A stretch of 64,000 bases of DNA, taken from the NCBI RefSeq assembly GCF_036983985.1, contig NZ_JALAHQ010000003.1, forward strand, positions 124,001 to 188,000. Reading direction: 5' to 3'. The translations under genes were made by a program, and so were the position numbers. Origin of the DNA: Alishewanella metallidurans (GTDB lineage: Bacteria > Pseudomonadota > Gammaproteobacteria > Enterobacterales > Alteromonadaceae). The notes beneath the pieces were generated by a model. That model was not told where the DNA came from. It did no database searches and saw nothing but the letters and a program-made list of their open reading frames with translations. Below, in pieces: positions 62,218-64,000 of the stretch (position 1 is the stretch's first letter; each line of letters begins with the position of its first letter).

Positions 62218-63336
62218 ATGCAGCAGTTGAGTGTCAGCCGGCTATTTGACGGTGAACAGTGGTTCGATAATGTGAGTGTCAATATTGATAACGGTATTGT
62301 GCACTCGATAGTGCCCGCGGTTGGCAATATTCAGTCTGGCATGCTAGTGCCTGGCTTTATTGATGTGCAGGTAAATGGTGGTGGTGGGGTGTTGTTTAAT
62401 GCTAAACCAAACCTGCAATCGCTGCGCACTATGCTGCGGGCGCATGCCCAGTTTGGTACTACGGCAATGCTACCTACAGTTATTACTGATAATGTCGCAA
62501 TTATGCAGCAAGCGGCTGATGCAATAGCGTTAGCTATTGCGGCGCAAGAACCTGGCATTATTGGTGTGCATTTTGAAGGTCCGCATTTATCAGTGGCAAA
62601 AAAAGGAGTGCACTCAGAGCAATATATTCGTCCATTAAGCGCTGCTGAGCTAGCAATTTATGCGCGAGCAGACTTAGGTATAAAGTTAATCACTGTTGCC
62701 CCAGAAAATATTAGTCCAGCACAAATTAGCCAGCTAGTGGCACTAAACGTCATTGTTTGCCTTGGCCACTCAAATGCCGATGCCGCAACCGTGCAGGCTG
62801 CACTTGCAGCAGGTGCGAGCGGTTTTACGCATTTATATAATGCGATGTCGCCGTTAACGTCACGCGAACCCGGCATGGTTGGTGTGGCGCTTAGCGACCC
62901 GAATAGTTGGTGCGGTATTATTTTAGATGGCCATCATTTGCACCCTGTTGCGGCAAAGGTGGCGTTAGCCGCTAAGCCACAAGGTAAGTTAATGCTGGTA
63001 ACTGATGCGATGTCGCCAGTAGGCACCAGTGATACCGAATTTGACTTTTTTACCGGTAAAGTGACGCGTGATGGTAGCAAATTAACTAATGAGGCTGGCT
63101 CTTTAGCGGGCTCGGTATTAGATATGGCGGGTGCGGTACAATATGCCGTGCAGCAGCTAGGCGTTAGTCCGGCAGAAGCACTGCGAATGGCGTCGCTATA
63201 CCCGGCACAGTTTTTATCACGCAGTACCGGTGGCCGTATTGTCGCTGGTGCGCCGGCAGATTTCGTATTCGTTGATGATAACTGGCAGGTACTAGCGTGC
63301 TGGATTAATGGTCAGCCAATTTATAGCTCCTTATAA
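62218..63336 (+). CDS. nagA: N-acetylglucosamine-6-phosphate deacetylase
   Basis: Metal-dependent amidohydrolase of 372 residues that gives glucosamine-6-P and acetate. Key segments are PGFIDVQVNGGGGV, the metal-binding HFEGPHLS, LGHSNADAATV and THLYNAM, and the catalytic aspartate in VTDAMSPVG. It begins 23 bases after nagB-II and ends 26 bases before the transporter. Its acetate product links to the acid-metabolism genes next door only loosely. Confidence 0.96.
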   Translation: MQQLSVSRLFDGEQWFDNVSVNIDNGIVHSIVPAVGNIQSGMLVPGFIDVQVNGGGGVLFNAKPNLQSLRTMLRAHAQFGTTAMLPTVITDNVAIMQQAADAIALAIAAQEPGIIGVHFEGPHLSVAKKGVHSEQYIRPLSAAELAIYARADLGIKLITVAPENISPAQISQLVALNVIVCLGHSNADAATVQAALAAGASGFTHLYNAMSPLTSREPGMVGVALSDPNSWCGIILDGHHLHPVAAKVALAAKPQGKLMLVTDAMSPVGTSDTEFDFFTGKVTRDGSKLTNEAGSLAGSVLDMAGAVQYAVQQLGVSPAEALRMASLYPAQFLSRSTGGRIVAGAPADFVFVDDNWQVLACWINGQPIYSSL

Positions 63337-63362
63337 AAATCATAATAAAGCAGGAAATACGC

Positions 63363-64000
63363 ATGGAAGTGACAGCTGAACCAGTTAAAGTTCGCAGCAG
63401 CCTAGTGCCGATGGCAATAGTCGCAATCTTATTTTTTGTTTTAGGTTTTGCAACCTGGCTTAATGGCTCATTAATGCCTTACTTAAAGCAAATGCTCAGC
63501 CTAACGCCACTGCAGGCGTCATTTGTGGTGTTTTCTTTTTATATCGCCGTAACCTTTACTGCCTTACCTTCGGCGTGGTTAATTCGTAAAGTTGGCTATA
63601 AAAATGGTATGGCGTTAGGCATGGCAACTATGATGCTGGCTGGCTTGCTCTATATTCCGGCGGCACAAACACAAACCTTTGCTTTGTTTTTATTAGCACA
63701 GTTGGTTATTGGTGCTGGGCAAACTTTGCTACAAACTGCCGTAAACCCTTACGTAGTAAAAATTGGCCCGGAAAAAACTGCTGCCGTACGTATCAGTGTT
63801 ATGGGTATTTTAAATAAAACCGCGGGAGTTGCCGCACCGGTTGTGTTTACCGCGTTAATCGCCAATAGCTTTATCTCAACTTCTGATACTGTGCTAACAA
63901 GCATACAAATTGACGAAATGGCCGCTAGTTTAGTTTTACCTTACCTTGGTTTAGCTATATTTTTAGGCGTGCTAGCACTGGCTGTAAAGTTTGCACCTTT
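63363..64000 (+). CDS. nagP: N-acetylglucosamine MFS transporter NagP (3' end outside window)
   Basis: The frame is open from ATG 63363 to the window edge, giving 212 codons. A basic/hydrophilic start (MEVTAEPVKVRSSLVPMAIV) leads into membrane helices with FATWLNGSLMPYLKQ, IGAGQTLLQTAVNPYVVKIG and RISVMGILNKTAG, matching the FucP-type sugar:H+ symporter family. In Shewanella-type clusters the NagP transporter brings GlcNAc across the inner membrane. An AGGAAA site precedes the ATG. Confidence 0.9.
   Translation, partial: MEVTAEPVKVRSSLVPMAIVAILFFVLGFATWLNGSLMPYLKQMLSLTPLQASFVVFSFYIAVTFTALPSAWLIRKVGYKNGMALGMATMMLAGLLYIPAAQTQTFALFLLAQLVIGAGQTLLQTAVNPYVVKIGPEKTAAVRISVMGILNKTAGVAAPVVFTALIANSFISTSDTVLTSIQIDEMAASLVLPYLGLAIFLGVLALAVKFAP

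Overview
The window is a piece of gammaproteobacterial chromosome. The core block yicC / rph-pyrE / dgkA / coaBC-dut-slmA / radC / rpmB-rpmG / mutM keeps close to the enterobacterial-type order. The rest (three TonB receptors, PEP-CTERM protein, SapC, NagB-II, NagP, SSF-hybrid kinase, two bacterioferritins, PnuT-type thiamine uptake) points to an aquatic member of the Alteromonadales/Chromatiaceae side, such as a Rheinheimera-, Arsukibacterium- or Alishewanella-like organism. That placement is inference from gene content; no rRNA or tRNA gene is visible.

Region 1 (1-~10,990) is the right end of a visibly AT-richer genomic island. It carries a type I restriction-modification operon (hsdM cut by the window edge, hsdS, hsdR). 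A tightly overlapping three-gene set follows: a DUF262 protein, an AAA/DUF3696-type ATPase and an unrecognised 317-residue protein. A P4-type tyrosine integrase then sits directly beyond the 3' end of yicC, the known target of mobilizable genomic islands related to MGIVflInd1. The three-gene set is the best candidate for a poorly described defence system.

Region 2 (10,987-19,118) is housekeeping: YicC, RNase PH, OPRTase, DgkA, SlmA, dUTPase, CoaBC, RadC, L28, L33 and MutM. Two copies of an ~80-100 nt structured repeat lie here, after pyrE and between dut and slmA. Their sequences differ at the paired ends but both fold to the same three-way junction.

Region 3 (19,120-25,840) is envelope and ion transport: an Omp85-like protein, an MscS/DUF432 pair, MgtE, a CDF exporter and a PEP-CTERM protein. 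Region 4 (26,016-29,934) is a TPP-riboswitch thiamine salvage operon: TonB receptor, YkoF-like binding protein, PnuT-like permease and a kinase. Next come a small HTH protein and an exported oligopeptidase B.

Region 5 (32,531-46,842) is rich in iron functions. A Fur-boxed operon encodes a DUF4198 protein, an EF-hand lipoprotein and a haem-type TonB receptor. A bacterioferritin pair has complementary active sites. An FbpABC ferric importer has a likely Fur box. A solute-binding-like protein, an S10 peptidase and an M16 peptidase lie between them.

Region 6 (46,864-50,340) holds a DUF6122 gene and a decayed serine hydrolase between two copies of a terminator-like repeat, then a large unknown membrane protein. 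Region 7 (50,361-60,199) groups a MetX-like exported esterase, a GntP permease, a TonB receptor, a CrbR-like regulator, a CrbS-like SSF-hybrid kinase and 3-hydroxybutyrate dehydrogenase. It reads as a possible module for 3-hydroxybutyrate or its esters. Region 8 (60,434-64,000) is a GlcNAc operon: SapC, NagB-II, NagA and NagP (cut by the window end).
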